Origin: Tretioscincus oriximinensis
Lineage: Eukaryota; Chordata; Lepidosauria; Squamata; Gymnophthalmidae
Length of the DNA: 64,000 nt
NCBI GenBank assembly: GCA_022410635.1
Contig: JAJVDF010000126.1
Span: 1 to 64,000 of the forward strand
Reading direction: 5' to 3'
Of the stretch, positions 50,901 to 62,179 are shown in pieces. Each line of letters opens with the position of its first letter. The stretch's first letter is position 1. Under the pieces are notes generated by a model. The model had not been told where the DNA came from. It made no database searches and saw only the letters and a list, made by a program, of their open reading frames with translations. A program made the position numbers and the translations under genes.

Positions 50901-51535
50901 GACATAATCATCATAAAGGGGAAGCAGACATATATACATGTATTGTCTTCATATATAGGTTAGTAAAGTTGCCAAAAGCATATTACAACTTGTGCCACAT
51001 CTATGAATAGAAGAGGTAATGTAATAAATAGTCAAGCCTTTTATCAGTAAACAGTAAAACTTTACTCTCTTTCAGAAAGAAGAATATAACATAACATCTA
51101 TATCAGGCTAATGTACTGATACAATTTAACATGCAGAAACTGTTCTCTAATTTTTCATGCAGACAGCATTTATACATTACATTTCTCAGTTATCAGGCTA
51201 GTCAACCTAAACTAAACACATTTAATTGCTTGTCTAGTCAGAGTCAAAACCTAATAGTTCTGTGGCTGCAGAAAGTTAATTACAGGTTTTTTTTAATGCA
51301 ACCAATGTTTGCATGCCAGAATATAAAATTCCAGTACATCAGTGGTATCCTGACTCTTTTATAGACACTGGAAAAACAGAAAAAGGACTTATTTTTGCCA
51401 GAACAGAACACAGGTGCTCGACCCATTTAGCCATTTTTCTAACTGTTTTATGTTCCTCAGTGTTTTTTAAAAAGCAAGTAGTAAAGTAGGAGATACAATT
51501 TCCTCTTTGTCTTAGCATTTGGCTGAGAAAACTGA
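47930..51535. other. No genes recognised over 3.6 kb
   Basis: No exon-like conserved coding, no RNA gene, no clear transposon ends. A short tandem duplication ('gcagactgatgatac' twice) lies at 49889-49920. Confidence 0.35.
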
Positions 51536-51539
51536 CCTT

Positions 51540-51648
51540 CCCTACTTTTGGATGCTGCTGCTTTTTTAATATGTTAACTGTGTTTTTACCGCCCTGAGAC
51601 CTTCGGGAGGCATAGAAATGTAAATAAATAAATAAATAAATAAATAAA
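51540..51648 (+). repeat. L2 3' end
   Basis: 'ttttttaatatgttaactgt' then 'ccctgagaccttcgggag' and a long AAATAAATA run. Confidence 0.75.
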
Positions 51649-51794
51649 ATTTTTACTCTTATCATTTTTTTAATTAAAGAATTATTAACAAGATAACAAA
51701 TTCGAATATTAAAAATATCAATATTCAAACTGAACAACAAAAATCAAATTCAACAGGAATAATCTTCAATGAAAACACTGTTCTGAAACATACA

Positions 51795-51905
51795 TTTAAT
51801 CCATCTTCAGGCCAGAACTGAACTAAACTGGGGGGGGGGGAGAGTTCCCTACCTTAGTCCAGTTCTTCAGGACTGAAGATATATTAAAAGTACATTTACA
51901 AACCC
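51795..51905. mobile_element. Palindromic MITE (ttcagtcctgaa family)
   Basis: 'aatccatcttcaggccagaa' against 'cttcaggactgaagatatat' around a G run (51831-51840). Diverged relative of 20383-20520. Confidence 0.5.
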
Positions 51906-51909
51906 AGGT

Positions 51910-52845
51910 GGTTTAGCAAAGCAATTCTATCAATTTTTCACTTCATGTATCTAAGATAATTTCTATTTAATTCAAACCCTTCTCTAACATTCCCAACATC
52001 TTCAAGTTTTCTAATGTAATTTGTTTTATAAAGGAAATGCCTGAAGTAGAAATGAGCCTTGGTCGAGCAGTAATCTGGCATGATTTTCAATTCACTTTTC
52101 ACTCTACTAGAAATTCACCCACTGCTGAGTAGATCCAGGATAAGCATATTAATTTACTTCCAACATATTTTTTTGTTCCCAAATAAATAATTATAACTCT
52201 GCATCAGTTTTACAGAAACATTGGAAAGTTTCAAAATGGGGCAGACAACACATTTATAGAAAATTCAGGATAAGCATATATTTCCAAATTACATCTGTAT
52301 TTCTTGCATAAACACTGACTTTCAAAAATGCCTTTTCAACATTTATGCATTTTAGTAAAAAAGCAATAAGGGCAGTGTTTGCAGATAATGCAAGTTTAAT
52401 TTATTATTCCTATGAGTTACTATAGAAGCAAAGCCAGGTGACTAAAATAAGATTTGCACATTTACCTATTGTATTATTTTCCTGGAACACACTGATTTGC
52501 ATGAGTTAATTTGGGTCTTACGATGGTTGTTATCCTTTCCGTTCAAAGCCAAGTGAAGGTTTTTTTAAAAATGGATTTCAAGTTCCAATTAATTTACATT
52601 TTGAAGAACTNTGAGCTTTTAATTCAACAATTAATATAGTAATTTATTGTTAGAAGTTGTTCAAAGTCATTATATTGTTTTGGTTGACTGCTTGGATCTC
52701 TCTATCCGGTTTTCATGCTTAATTCCAGGAAGAGGCTGGGGATTGAGTCAATAAACCTTTCCAGGCAGTTGAGCTACATTTATATACCCATATTTATACA
52801 ACAAAATGTAAAAGAGAATCCAGTTGTACAATATTTAAGCNTGGA
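51910..52845. other. No genes or named repeats recognised
   Basis: AT-rich sequence up to the start of the CR1 remnant. Confidence 0.3.
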
Positions 52846-52849
52846 AAGC

Positions 52850-53960
52850 ATCTAAAGAAACCAGGTTGGATGAATCCATAACTTAAAAACTTGCTAAAAG
52901 GAACAAAAAATGTTTTTAAATGAAGTAAGGGGAAATCTAAAGAAGAATAAAAGGCTGTTTACAGAAACTCCAGGACAAGGTTCAGAGAAACTAAAGCTGA
53001 AAATGAGATTTGCAATGGAGACCTAAAGTATAAAAAACGGTTTGGGGATATGACAAAAGCAGATAAAAATCCAAAGATGTTATAGGATTTTTACAAGTGA
53101 TGTTGAGGGGGCTGAACTTCTAAACTCCTATCTTGTTTCTACGATTTTTTTCCCTGGGAAAGGAAACAAAACATCTGCTGGTTTTCATTATAAGTGACAA
53201 GAGAATCACTGCCCTTTATAAACAAAGAGTGGCAAGAGATCCAGGAAAGTACAGGTCTGTGAGTCTGACTGCAATACCAGGAAGATCCTTGAACAAATTA
53301 TTAAAACAGAATGCGAACCAGCACATGGATGAGAATGCAGTAATTAACCAGAGCNTACTTGGATTTGAAAAAAACATGTCATTCCAGACTAATTTATTTT
53401 CCTTTTATGACAGAATCACAGAATGATTTGATCAGGAAAATGGCATAAACAATGAAAGAATATCTCATACTATTCTTATTGGAAAAAAATGACCAAATGT
53501 GAGATTGACATAGCAACTATTAAGTGGATTCATAACTACCTTCAAGATTGAACTCAANAGCGTGGTTGTAAGTGGCTACACATCCAATTGCAAGAATGTC
53601 TCGAGTGGGGTACCATCAGGCCCCTCTGGGTCCAGTGCTGTTCAAATATTTTATAAATAATCTGGATGAGGGAGTAGAGGGGAAGCTGATCAAATTTGCT
53701 GATGAGACAAAACTANAAGTGATTGCTAATACTAGAGATGAAAGAGAGAATTCAAAAATATTTAGATAAGCTTGAGCAATGGGCTGCAATAAAAAGAATG
53801 ATATTTAACATGGAGAAATACAAGAAAAATGAAAACCGTATATACCATGAATGAAGGAATCCGTTTGAATGGCAACATATGTGAAAAGGACCTTGATTTA
53901 CTAATAGATCACAGACTGAAATTGACAACGTGGTTCTGCTGCATGAAGTAATTATCCCTC
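52850..53960 (+). pseudogene. CR1 reverse transcriptase remnant (5' part)
   Basis: The + frames read DPGKYRSVSLTAIPGRSLNK, then LGFEKNMSFQTNLFSFYDRI, then VPSGPSG-like text with LGPVLFKYFINNLDEG and IKFADETKL. These are consecutive CR1 RT motifs, with the catalytic FADD changed to FADE. Stops and frameshifts break it. It continues at 54138 and 55098 after insertions. Confidence 0.85.
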
Positions 53961-53961
53961 A

Positions 53962-54137
53962 TAGGCTGACCAGATGACCCCCTTTTGGGGGGGTTGAAAA
54001 CCAGATTTTGGGGTGCCTCCCAGTTTTTTCTGAGGAAAATGTTTTCAAAAAAGGATTTTTTTCCTCAGAAAAAACGGGAGGCACCCCAAAAATGGGTTTT
54101 CAACCCCCCCNAAAAAAGGGGTAATCTGGTCAGCCTA
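53962..54137. mobile_element. Perfectly palindromic MITE (taggctgaccagat ends)
   Basis: The arms taggctgaccagatgacccc and the reverse complement of ggggtaatctggtcagccta enclose a hairpin that runs to the centre ('ggtgcctcccagttttttct' with 'agaaaaaacgggaggcacc'). It interrupts the CR1 on its + strand. Confidence 0.85.
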
Positions 54138-54262
54138 CCTAGTCTATCTTATTTAGAGTTCATGTGAAAAACTGTGTCTAATTCCAGGGGGGTGGGGGCA
54201 ACTTAAAAAAGATATTGATGAACCAGAGAGCTACAAATATGGTGACTCTTCTACTAANCATA
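54138..54262 (+). pseudogene. CR1 remnant, middle part
   Basis: 'ctgtgtctaattccagggg' and 'aaaaaagatattgatgaacc' correspond to the C-terminal coding region of CR1 (QFW..LKKDIDEL), in the same + orientation as 52850-53960. Confidence 0.65.
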
Positions 54263-54267
54263 AGGAA

Positions 54268-54960
54268 TAATCATAGAATAATAGAATAATAGAGTTGGAA
54301 GGGACATCCAGGGTCATCGGGTCCAACCCCCTGATCAATGCAGGATTTATTAAACCATCCCAGACAGATGACTGTCCAGCCTCTGTTTGAAGACTTCCAG
54401 TGAAGGTGAACTCACCACCCCCTGTGGCAAACTGTTCCACTGGTTTATCACCCTGACTGTTAGAAAGTTTTTTCTGATATCTAATCTAAATCTACTTCCT
54501 TGCAGTTTCATTCCATTGTTTCTAGTCCTTCCATGTGCTAATGAGAACAATGTTGATCCCTCTGCTCTATGACAGCCCTTCAGATATTTGTAGACAGCTA
54601 TCAAGTCTCCTCTCAGTCTTCTCTTTTGCAGACTAAACATCCCCAGATCCTTTAACCGTTCCTCATAGAACATGGTTTCCAGACCACTCACCATTCTTCT
54701 AACTCTCTTTTGTACTTGCTCTAGTTTATCAATGTCCTTTTTAAATTGGGACCCCCAGAACTGAACACAGGATTCCAAGTGTGGCCCCACCAAAGTACTG
54801 TAGAGAGGAATAATTACTTCACGTGAGCGAGCTTCTATGCCCCTCTTGATACATCCCAGGATTGTGTTTGCCTTTTTNGCAGCTGCTTCACACTGTTGAC
54901 TCATGTTTAATCTGTGATCTACCAAAACACCCAGGTCCTTCTCACCTGTAGAGGGAATAG
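54268..54960 (-). pseudogene. CR1 C-terminal RT fragment and 3' end, inserted antisense
   Basis: The - frame of about 190 residues contains KKANTILGCIKRGI, LVGPHLESCVQFWGSQFKKD, QKRVRRMVSGLE, LQKRRLRGDLIAVYKYLKG and INQWNSLPQGVVSSPSLEVF, a nearly intact CR1 C terminus. The 3' end at 54268-54300 shows the CR1 terminal repeat (atagaataatagaataatag on +). Confidence 0.92.
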
Positions 54961-54993
54961 CCCTATTCTCGTTTGCACAAGAAAGGACTAGAA

Positions 54994-55097
54994 GTAGGCT
55001 GACCAGATGATCCCTTTTTTGGGGGGGTTAAAAACCCATTTTTGGGGTACCTCTCGGTTTTTTCTGAGGAAAAAAAATGAAAAAAATTTCCTCAGAA
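54994..55097. mobile_element. Palindromic MITE, truncated second copy
   Basis: 'taggctgaccagatgatccc', then 'ggtacctctcggttttttct' and part of the returning arm ('tttcctcagaaagaac'). Same family as 53962-54137, with the right end lost. Confidence 0.75.
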
Positions 55098-55290
55098 AGA
55101 ACTTTCCGATAGAGAGGACAGTGGAATAGGTTGGCACAGAAGGTGTTGTGTTTTCCCTCACTGGGAGTCTTTAAAGAGAGATTGGACAGGCATTTGTCTG
55201 GCGTGGTTTAGTGAATCCTGCATCAAGCAGGAGATTAGGCCTGGTGACCCTAGAGGTCCCTTCTAACTCTATGGTTCTATGATTTTATAG
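55098..55290 (+). repeat. CR1 3' end (+ orientation)
   Basis: 'gaggacagtggaataggttg', 'ctcactgggagtctttaaag', 'tgaatcctgcatcaagcagg' and the terminal 'ctatggttctatgatttt' are the canonical CR1 end. It completes the interrupted + strand copy. Confidence 0.85.
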
Positions 55291-55291
55291 T

Positions 55292-56092
55292 GTATGCAAA
55301 CTTTACAAACTTCTGACTGTGAAGTTTTCCCTCCTCCTCTGAGGGATTACACCGTATTTCTTCTCTGTATTGTTGCCCTCTCTCCAATTGGGACAAATCT
55401 GTATTTAGACTATTCTAGCACTAGGACCATTTTCTTTTATTAGACGGTTTACATTTGCAAACATCCCCTTGGCACACAAAACTTGGGGTAGCCATACTTT
55501 ATTGGCTGAATTTCCCCTCTGGTTCAACAGTTGACCTTATAAATGACACTGTTCTCCTCAACTCCACCTAATGTTGGGGATGGAGCTTTGGCGGGCAAGC
55601 AAAGCCTTTGTGTGCCAAGGAGATGTTTAGTTTTCATCCTCCCCTTTATTTTTCTTTTTTATGGGAGAAGTGCACACATCCAAAGATCTGCCAGCAGTAG
55701 TGATGTCTTGACTACAACATCAGGCTTGACCTCTACAATGAACCGTGACTTCTGCATTTGGGTGCAAGGCTCTTAGTGTTACCAAGAACAGAGGTTTCTT
55801 TCTGGTGCCTTTCAATCAGCAATAGCCCAGGAGAATTTGCCTAGTTTCAAGAACCTAGTTACAATGAAGGAACAAAAGGTAAAAGGATGAGAGGCAGAAG
55901 GTTTTTCCAACACTTGCCTGCAACAAGGATGTGTATGGCTTCNTTGTTGCTAACTGGCCAAATGGCTGTGGTGGGCAGCACTTCTAAATGTACCAAAACT
56001 GATTGGCTTGGACTGACCAGAGCCTACCACAGTGGCACAATGGTAGACCTCACTGCTCCATCCTTGGATCATGGCTGTAACATCCTTGCTAA
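55292..56092. other. No genes or named repeats recognised
   Basis: Short frames only; the words 'gcacacaaa' and 'ccaaggagatg' recur inverted (near 55472 and 55614), a weak palindrome. Confidence 0.3.
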
Positions 56093-56500
56093 AATATAAG
56101 AATATAAGAGAAGCCCTGCTGAGTCGGGCCAGACCTACGTAATCCAGCATTATGTCTCACACAGTGGCCCACCAATTGCAGTTGGATATTCTCAAGCAGA
56201 AGTAGGCAAATCCTGACTGTTGTTCCATCCTGGAGGCAGTCTAAAGTGATCCTTCCTAATAGCCATTGATGCTCTTGCCTTCCTCGAATTTATCTAATTC
56301 TATTTTAAACCTATTCTGGCTGCTAGCTATCACCATATCTTCTGGAAGTAAATTCGATAGACCAATGGCCCTCTGCGTAAAAACATACTTTCCTTTTTCT
56401 GTCCTAACTTTTCTGCCTATCAGCTTCAGGAAATACTCCCTAGTCCTAGTGTTGTGTGATTAAGGGGGAAAAATTCTCTGTTCTCCTTATCTCAGTTGAA
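56093..56500 (-). pseudogene. CR1-like LINE 3' fragment
   Basis: 'aatataagagaagccctgct', 'cacacagtggcccaccaatt', 'aatttatctaattctatttt', 'cttctggaagtaaattcgat': same family and orientation as 30033-30595. Confidence 0.8.
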
Positions 56501-56744
56501 TGGCCATTGTGTCTTCAGTGCCATATCACTCAAAGGCAATTGGAAGACTAGGGCAAAGCTGCTTGTCCCAGGTGGGCTTTTTAAAGGGAGCACCAGCAGA
56601 AAGCAGAAATGCTTTCTGGTTCAATGTATTGGCTAGTGTGGAATTGTCCTAAAACTGCAGTCCTAGTATTGGACAACCCTCATTGAACTATGAGGTTTAC
56701 TTCTATCAGGACATATATAGGGTTGCATTGTATAGCACAGAGAG

Positions 56745-56908
56745 CAGTGGTGTAGCTAGACTCTCCATGACAGATAAACACAGTGGGACCCTGGGAGNCT
56801 GAAAATTTAAATTTTTATTTTACAAATGGCCAGGCTCCCAGAGGGAGGGCTGACCCTAGGGGCCATGGGGCGCTGCCCCACCTTGCCCTATGGTAGCTAC
56901 ACCCCCTG
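56745..56908. mobile_element. hAT MITE, exact 8-bp TSD
   Basis: Ends CAGTGGTGTAGCTAGAC and GGTAGCTACACCCCCTG. The flanks 56737-56744 and 56909-56916 are both ACAGAGAG. 164 bp, no coding capacity. Confidence 0.92.
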
Positions 56909-56916
56909 ACAGAGAG

Positions 56917-58029
56917 TCATGCATGAGTATGTTAGTTTATATGGATGATTATATATTTACTCTGAAGGATGGGTCACTGTGACCGTGTGTGAATACATGC
57001 GACTCTCACAAACAGGGAAGCAAAGTTGTCAGTACTGAAATTTATGTGTTTATGGAGTCTTGACTGATTGAAACATAAGCAGTTTGTTTAAAAAGTCTCA
57101 GTATTTATTTTTACCTATGCTTAGAGAGTGATTTACATCAGTATGTAGTTTCAACACAACAGCCGTATAAAAATTCATAGCTATTTCAAAGATCTTTAAA
57201 ATACAATACAATCCTAGAAGCATCCAGTCAGTTCTAGATTTGGGAATGAACAATTCTATGCAATGCTGATTTCCCCATGAAGAAACTATGCCGCATCAGG
57301 GACTTTTTAGTCAAGAACATAGAATAGTGAAGAGATAAAATAGATATGCATAAAATTATGCATGGAGTGGGTAGAAAGTAAGAAATAGGGGGGGAAACCC
57401 TTTCTGAAATATAGGAAGTCTTCCACAAATGCCAGGGTTCTGTTCTTGGAAAATATATCTTAAAGAGACTATGTTTTATGAGAGCTTCAGCATAAATCTG
57501 GAATACCAGATAGATAATCGAGAAAAAACTACCCTGGATAAAAATGGATGTGTATAAACTTAGGTTCCTTGGAACTTTACAAGGAGATAAGACCAATGTA
57601 ACTGATATAGTCTATACTTCTGGATTACACAGGGAACATCATGAGCTGTAAATCCAGCTGAACCGGTCATAGAAATGTAGCCATAGCAGCGAAAGTAACT
57701 CTGGCTTTTGATTAAAAAGAAAAAAAAAGGAGAGAACTCTTTCCTACTGGCTGTTAACCTTATACAAACATCTCTGCTCCATGGGAAGAAAATGTTCTCC
57801 TATAATAAGCTGCACAGGTTCTCTGTTTAATATATTATAAGACTGAACATTTGGAAAGAGGGTGGTTAATGGAACAAGAATTACTGATGAAAATGCCCTT
57901 AATTGCCACTGCTAAAAGTGGAAAGTAATTGCTGTTTTGTTAAGGAAATTGCAATGACTTACAAAAACTGTAGTCTAACTAAAAGAAGAAGGATCAGCTT
58001 TTATAACTCGGTTTCTCAATCTAAAGGGA
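56917..58029. other. No genes or named repeats recognised
   Basis: AT-rich, no supportable feature. Confidence 0.3.
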
Positions 58030-58445
58030 ATCAAAGCAGCTTATATAACCTTCTGTTCTTCTCTTCACAATAGTCACCTTGTGAAGTAGGTGAAGCTGAG
58101 AGAACTCTGAAGAACTGTGACTAGCCCAAGAGACTTCCAAATAAGAGCCTGACATTCTAATCCAAACTACGGGCCACATCCGGCCTGCCAAGGACATTTA
58201 TCCAGCCCGCAAGATGTTGTTGTCACCACCGCCTGTCCTGATTAGCAGCCGATTAGTCCCGGGCTCACAGTAACACACCCGCTTGCTGTTTCAATAGCGC
58301 ATGCACACAATGCGCACTTCATGACACTAGGTGGCCCCCAAACTAGGAATTTGCTCATAGTTCGGCCCTTCAATGGTCTGAGGAACAGTGAACTGCCCCC
58401 CTGTTAAAAGGTTTGAGGATCCCTGCTCTAATCACTGCACCATTT
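58030..58445 (-). repeat. SINE split by a hAT element
   Basis: 58030-58162 reads as the reverse complement of the SINE body ('cttgtgaagtaggtgaagct', 'aagaactgtgactagcccaa'). 58426-58445 resumes with 'ctctaatcactgcaccat', the A-box region, as in 47361-47381. Confidence 0.8.
58163..58425. mobile_element. hAT MITE inserted in SINE
   Basis: The right end 'ggtttgaggatccctg' and left end 'caaactacgggccacatc' are mates of a cagggatcctcaaac-type terminus; the first ten bases or so of the left end are missing. The flanks ttctaatc and ctctaatc are the 8-bp duplication with one mismatch. Confidence 0.8.
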
Positions 58446-59059
58446 ACTGTCATTGAGATTAATATGGATGCAAATTTAAGTAGGGTAAAATGAAGTCTTT
58501 AGCTACTTTAAGGAACAATACTGGGTAAAGACTGAATTAGATTTATAGCATTTGCATCAGAGGTTTGCCATTTTCCACTCAGGCCACNTTAGTGCTGGAC
58601 TTAAAATGACTGGGGCCACGAGAGTGTTATTCAGCCATTAAGTTTCTGGGGACGGTAACTGTTGTGAGATGAGTGCCACTAGTACACAACATATTCCACC
58701 TCCACCAGCTTTGGAGTAGCTCCCACAAATTGTTCAACACTGTTCTGAACAACATCTCATGGCACCCTCTTGGTGCCTCCCCTACCTTCCCTTCCCCACC
58801 CCACCCCAGTAACATACAGGTTCTTTGTGAATAGTAACTTCCCTTCCCAAAATCAAGAGCAATTCAGCAATGGAATTTGTTACATTGGGCTTTCTCTTTC
58901 TGGATGTGTATTCTAATGAAAGATAGATGAGGACCACCTGTTTTGCATAGGGTTCCTCTTGAGACATGAAGGAACAGAACTTAATACTGTGGGAAACGCA
59001 TATATGATACCCCAATCCACCAAACATTTTATAGCTGACCTAAAGCAACACTTTCTCAA
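58446..59059. other. No gene; short repeat shared with 12750-12820
   Basis: 58490-58580 repeats the stretch next to the SINE at 12501 ('gaattagatttatagcattt'). The remainder is unclassified. Confidence 0.4.
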
Positions 59060-61715
59060 TTCCTGCACCCAGAAACCTCTACATAAGATTCATTGATGAC
59101 ATCTTTATAATCTGGACTCATGAGGAGGACTCACTAAAGACATTCCATCAAAAACTTCAATAGCTTCTGCCTGACCATTAATCTCAGCTTGGAACTATTC
59201 AGGGAGCAAGTTTACTTTCTGGACACCACCATAAAACTGCACAATAGAAATCTTTTTTTTATTTTATTACAGAAACAAACAGAGAGATACAAAACNATAC
59301 ATACAATTAACAAACACCCCAAACCCTCCCCACCGTGAATAGGCATGAAAGTGTGATATTACATTATCAATCGTTGTTCCAGGAACATCTGCATAGCTTC
59401 CTTGATCAAGGTTGGAGATGACGGTGATAGTCCAAAGGCAATGAGCTCTTGCCATTTTATTGTCCAATGTGGTTTGTGTATAATTCCAATGGTCTTCAGT
59501 CTTTTAGCTTGGAGAATATCGAAATTCATAAATTCCAGAAGGTAGTAATACCAATCTTGTATATTCCACTTAGAGCAGTCTTTCCAGAATTTGGCAATAA
59601 CCAGATGGCCTGCCATTATTCCCATGTCGATCAACCACCAATCGGATCTTTCCGCAGGGGGAACGTGAAATATACCAAAAAGCCAGGCTTCCGTAGTATT
59701 CGGCAGAGTGATTCCTACAATCTTATTTAGCTCCGTAATGATTGCGCCCCAGAATCTTTTAACCATAGGGCAAAGAGCCGACACATGTGTGTATAATCCC
59801 CTCTGCTGGCAACCATGCCAGCACAGGGGAGACAGACCTGTAATATGAGCTAACTGACACGGGGTATAATACCATCGGGTCACTGTCTTTAGTTCGGTTT
59901 CTTTGATCCTTAGGTCCTGTCTAGTTGAGTGCCGATCTATCCATCGTTTCCAGAGATTGTTCACCTCTGGGACCTCCGTCTCCCAATAATTGGTAATAGT
60001 TTTTAGGTTTTTGTAACTTTTAATCAGAATTTGGGCATACAGGTCCTTTGCTAATTTCTTTTGACCCCTAATCAAGTTAGCTATTATCGGTTCTAATATC
60101 GACTGTCCACACATAGTATTTCTAAATTCTTGATGATTGATAATATTCCTAAATGCACGTTCTTGTAACCAGAAACGTAAACCATCGTTCCTATACAGTT
60201 GTCTAATTATTTGTATGGAGACCGGAGAGCCATTTTCGTCTACTATATCTCTAAGCCTTTTGTACCCGTTCTTTTTTAGTATCATTAAATATTTTGCCAA
60301 AGGTTCGTCCCCCGCTGGATTTATTGCTTCTAGAGAGGCGGCATGTTTCCAATTTATCGTCAAGGTTTTATAATTCTTCTTCCAAGTCCAAAGCAGGCTT
60401 GCAATGGTAACAACCAGGATATGCTAAGCCTTCTTCCTATAGTAGGGTCCAGTATGGTCTAGTATGCACAATAGACATCTAAGCACGACTCTGTATCACA
60501 AACCCACTGCTCGATAAACCTACTTGCATGCCTCCAATTTCCATCCTAAGCACACTACTAAATCCATTGACTACACCCAAGTTCTTAGATATAATTGCAT
60601 CTGCTTGGATCCAGAGGACAGAGACACCAAACTTCTGGAACTACAGCAATCATTCCTCAGGCTACAATATCCACCACATGAAGTAAACAAAAACAAAAAC
60701 AAATCAACAGAGCCAGAATGATACCCAGAACCAACCTATTACAGGAGAGATTGGGAACAGAAAATAACAAAACCCCACTGGTGGTAACATACAGCTCTCA
60801 ACTGAGGACATTCAAATGTATCATCAGTGAACTACAACCTATTCTAGAAAATAATGCTGCTCTCTCAAGAGCACTTGGTGGCAGACCTTTGCTTGCCTAC
60901 AGACAACCACCTAACCTCAAACAGCTACTAACACACAAGAGGATAAAAAACATGGATGAAGAAATGGGAACAAGACCCTGCCTCAAACCCAGATGCCAAT
61001 TCTGCTCATACATCCACCCTGGCAATGTAATCACGGGACCTAATCACACCATCCACAATATTAAAGGCATTTTTACTTGCTCATTTTCTAATGTAGTGTA
61101 TTCCATTCTATGCCATCAATGCCCTTCAGCACTCTATATTGGGCAAACAGGTCAGTCCCTACGCCAGAAATAAATGGACATAAATCAGATATTTGAAATG
61201 GTAACACTCAGAAAACAGTTCCAGGACATTCTGTCTCAGACCTCAGAACTCCCGTCCTTGAACAAAGAAACTACAAAGGAAGATTTGAAAGAGAAGCAGC
61301 AGATCTGGAATTCATCCACAAATTCCAGTCCATTGATAAGGGACTTAACAGAGACAATAGTTCCTGGCCCATTATATATTTTTATAATACCAGTTAACTA
61401 TTTGATTGATGCACAATTGGCTAGATGCATTTTGCTCCCCCAGACATTTTCATCTACTTGAGAGGATTAACTTCTGCCACTTAGCTTTTTTTCTCACCTC
61501 GAGTTCATCCCCATATCACATTTACATGTCCTTTGTCATCTCCCCCACACAGTTTCCTATAAAATCTGTTCCTGACATTGATCCCTTAGAATCTGAAGAA
61601 GCAGACGTGTCTACAAAAACTCATGCCATCTATCTTTCTCTTGTTAGTCTCCAAGTACTACAAGCCCTCTTGCTCGACTTTCTACTAAAACTAACAGGGC
61701 TATTTCTCTGAAATC
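59060..61715 (+). pseudogene. Penelope-like element (RT plus GIY-YIG), split by L1
   Basis: Before the L1 the frame reads FIDDIFIIWTHEEDSLK and FLDTTIKLHN, the Penelope RT catalytic and following motifs. After it come LYHKPTA and YLHASNFHPKHT, then LLAYRQPPNLKQLL, the cysteine cluster CLKPRCQFC and the GIY-YIG segment VVYSILCHQCPSALYIGQTG. A frameshift near 60718 and a stop at 61171 disable it. The end near 61590-61715 contains the same tail as the hairpins at 10898 and 14522. Only the 3' two-thirds is visible. Confidence 0.88.
59253..60464 (-). mobile_element. 5'-truncated L1 with long ORF2 C-terminal frame
   Basis: An open - frame at 60363-59359 (334 codons) ends like L1 ORF2p: GLRFWLQERAFRNI, WKRWIDRHSTRQDLRIKETE, CWHGCQQRGLYTHV, RFWGAIITEL. 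The 3' end at 59253 shows AATAAA and an A tail. Imperfect direct repeats gcacaatagaaatct (about 59239) and gcacaatagacatct (about 60466) are the target duplication in the Penelope element. The uninterrupted frame suggests relative youth. Confidence 0.92.
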
Positions 61716-61719
61716 GATT

Positions 61720-62085
61720 TACATTATGTTGTTAGTTTCTAAAGCACTTGGGAACAAAAACTCTGAACTACACCAATATATAGATTCAGTTTGTGAGTCT
61801 GAACATATCATTTTGGCCATTATCTTAAACAAACAAAGCATAAAAGCCTATAAGAGAGAATAACTATTGCAGCAATGTAGGAAGTAAGTTGATTTTCGTA
61901 ACTGTGTNCACAGATTCATAAATTTGAATTGTTACAATTGTTCATGACTGCCAATCCTGCCAGACTGCCTTTGCACCTGGAGTGTAATTTCTTGAAATAA
62001 TTTAAAGAAGTAGCTGTATTAATCTGGGTCAGTATGGCAGAACTAGACTAAACCAGGAAAAAAATAATCCAGTGTGTGAACAGGC
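61720..62085. other. No genes or named repeats recognised
   Basis: Short stretch between the Penelope end and a MITE fragment. Confidence 0.3.
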
Positions 62086-62177
62086 CCCAGAGACCATTCC
62101 TGCATTGAGTCTTATTCTTGGTCTATATCTTGGAATAGGGCCATGCTGGTCACATTCTTGTGTAGACTAGGGCAAAC
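62086..62177. mobile_element. Palindromic MITE, one half
   Basis: 'cattgagtcttattcttggt' and 'tatatcttggaatagggcca' match the left arm of the family at 15414. Confidence 0.55.
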
Positions 62178-62179
62178 CC

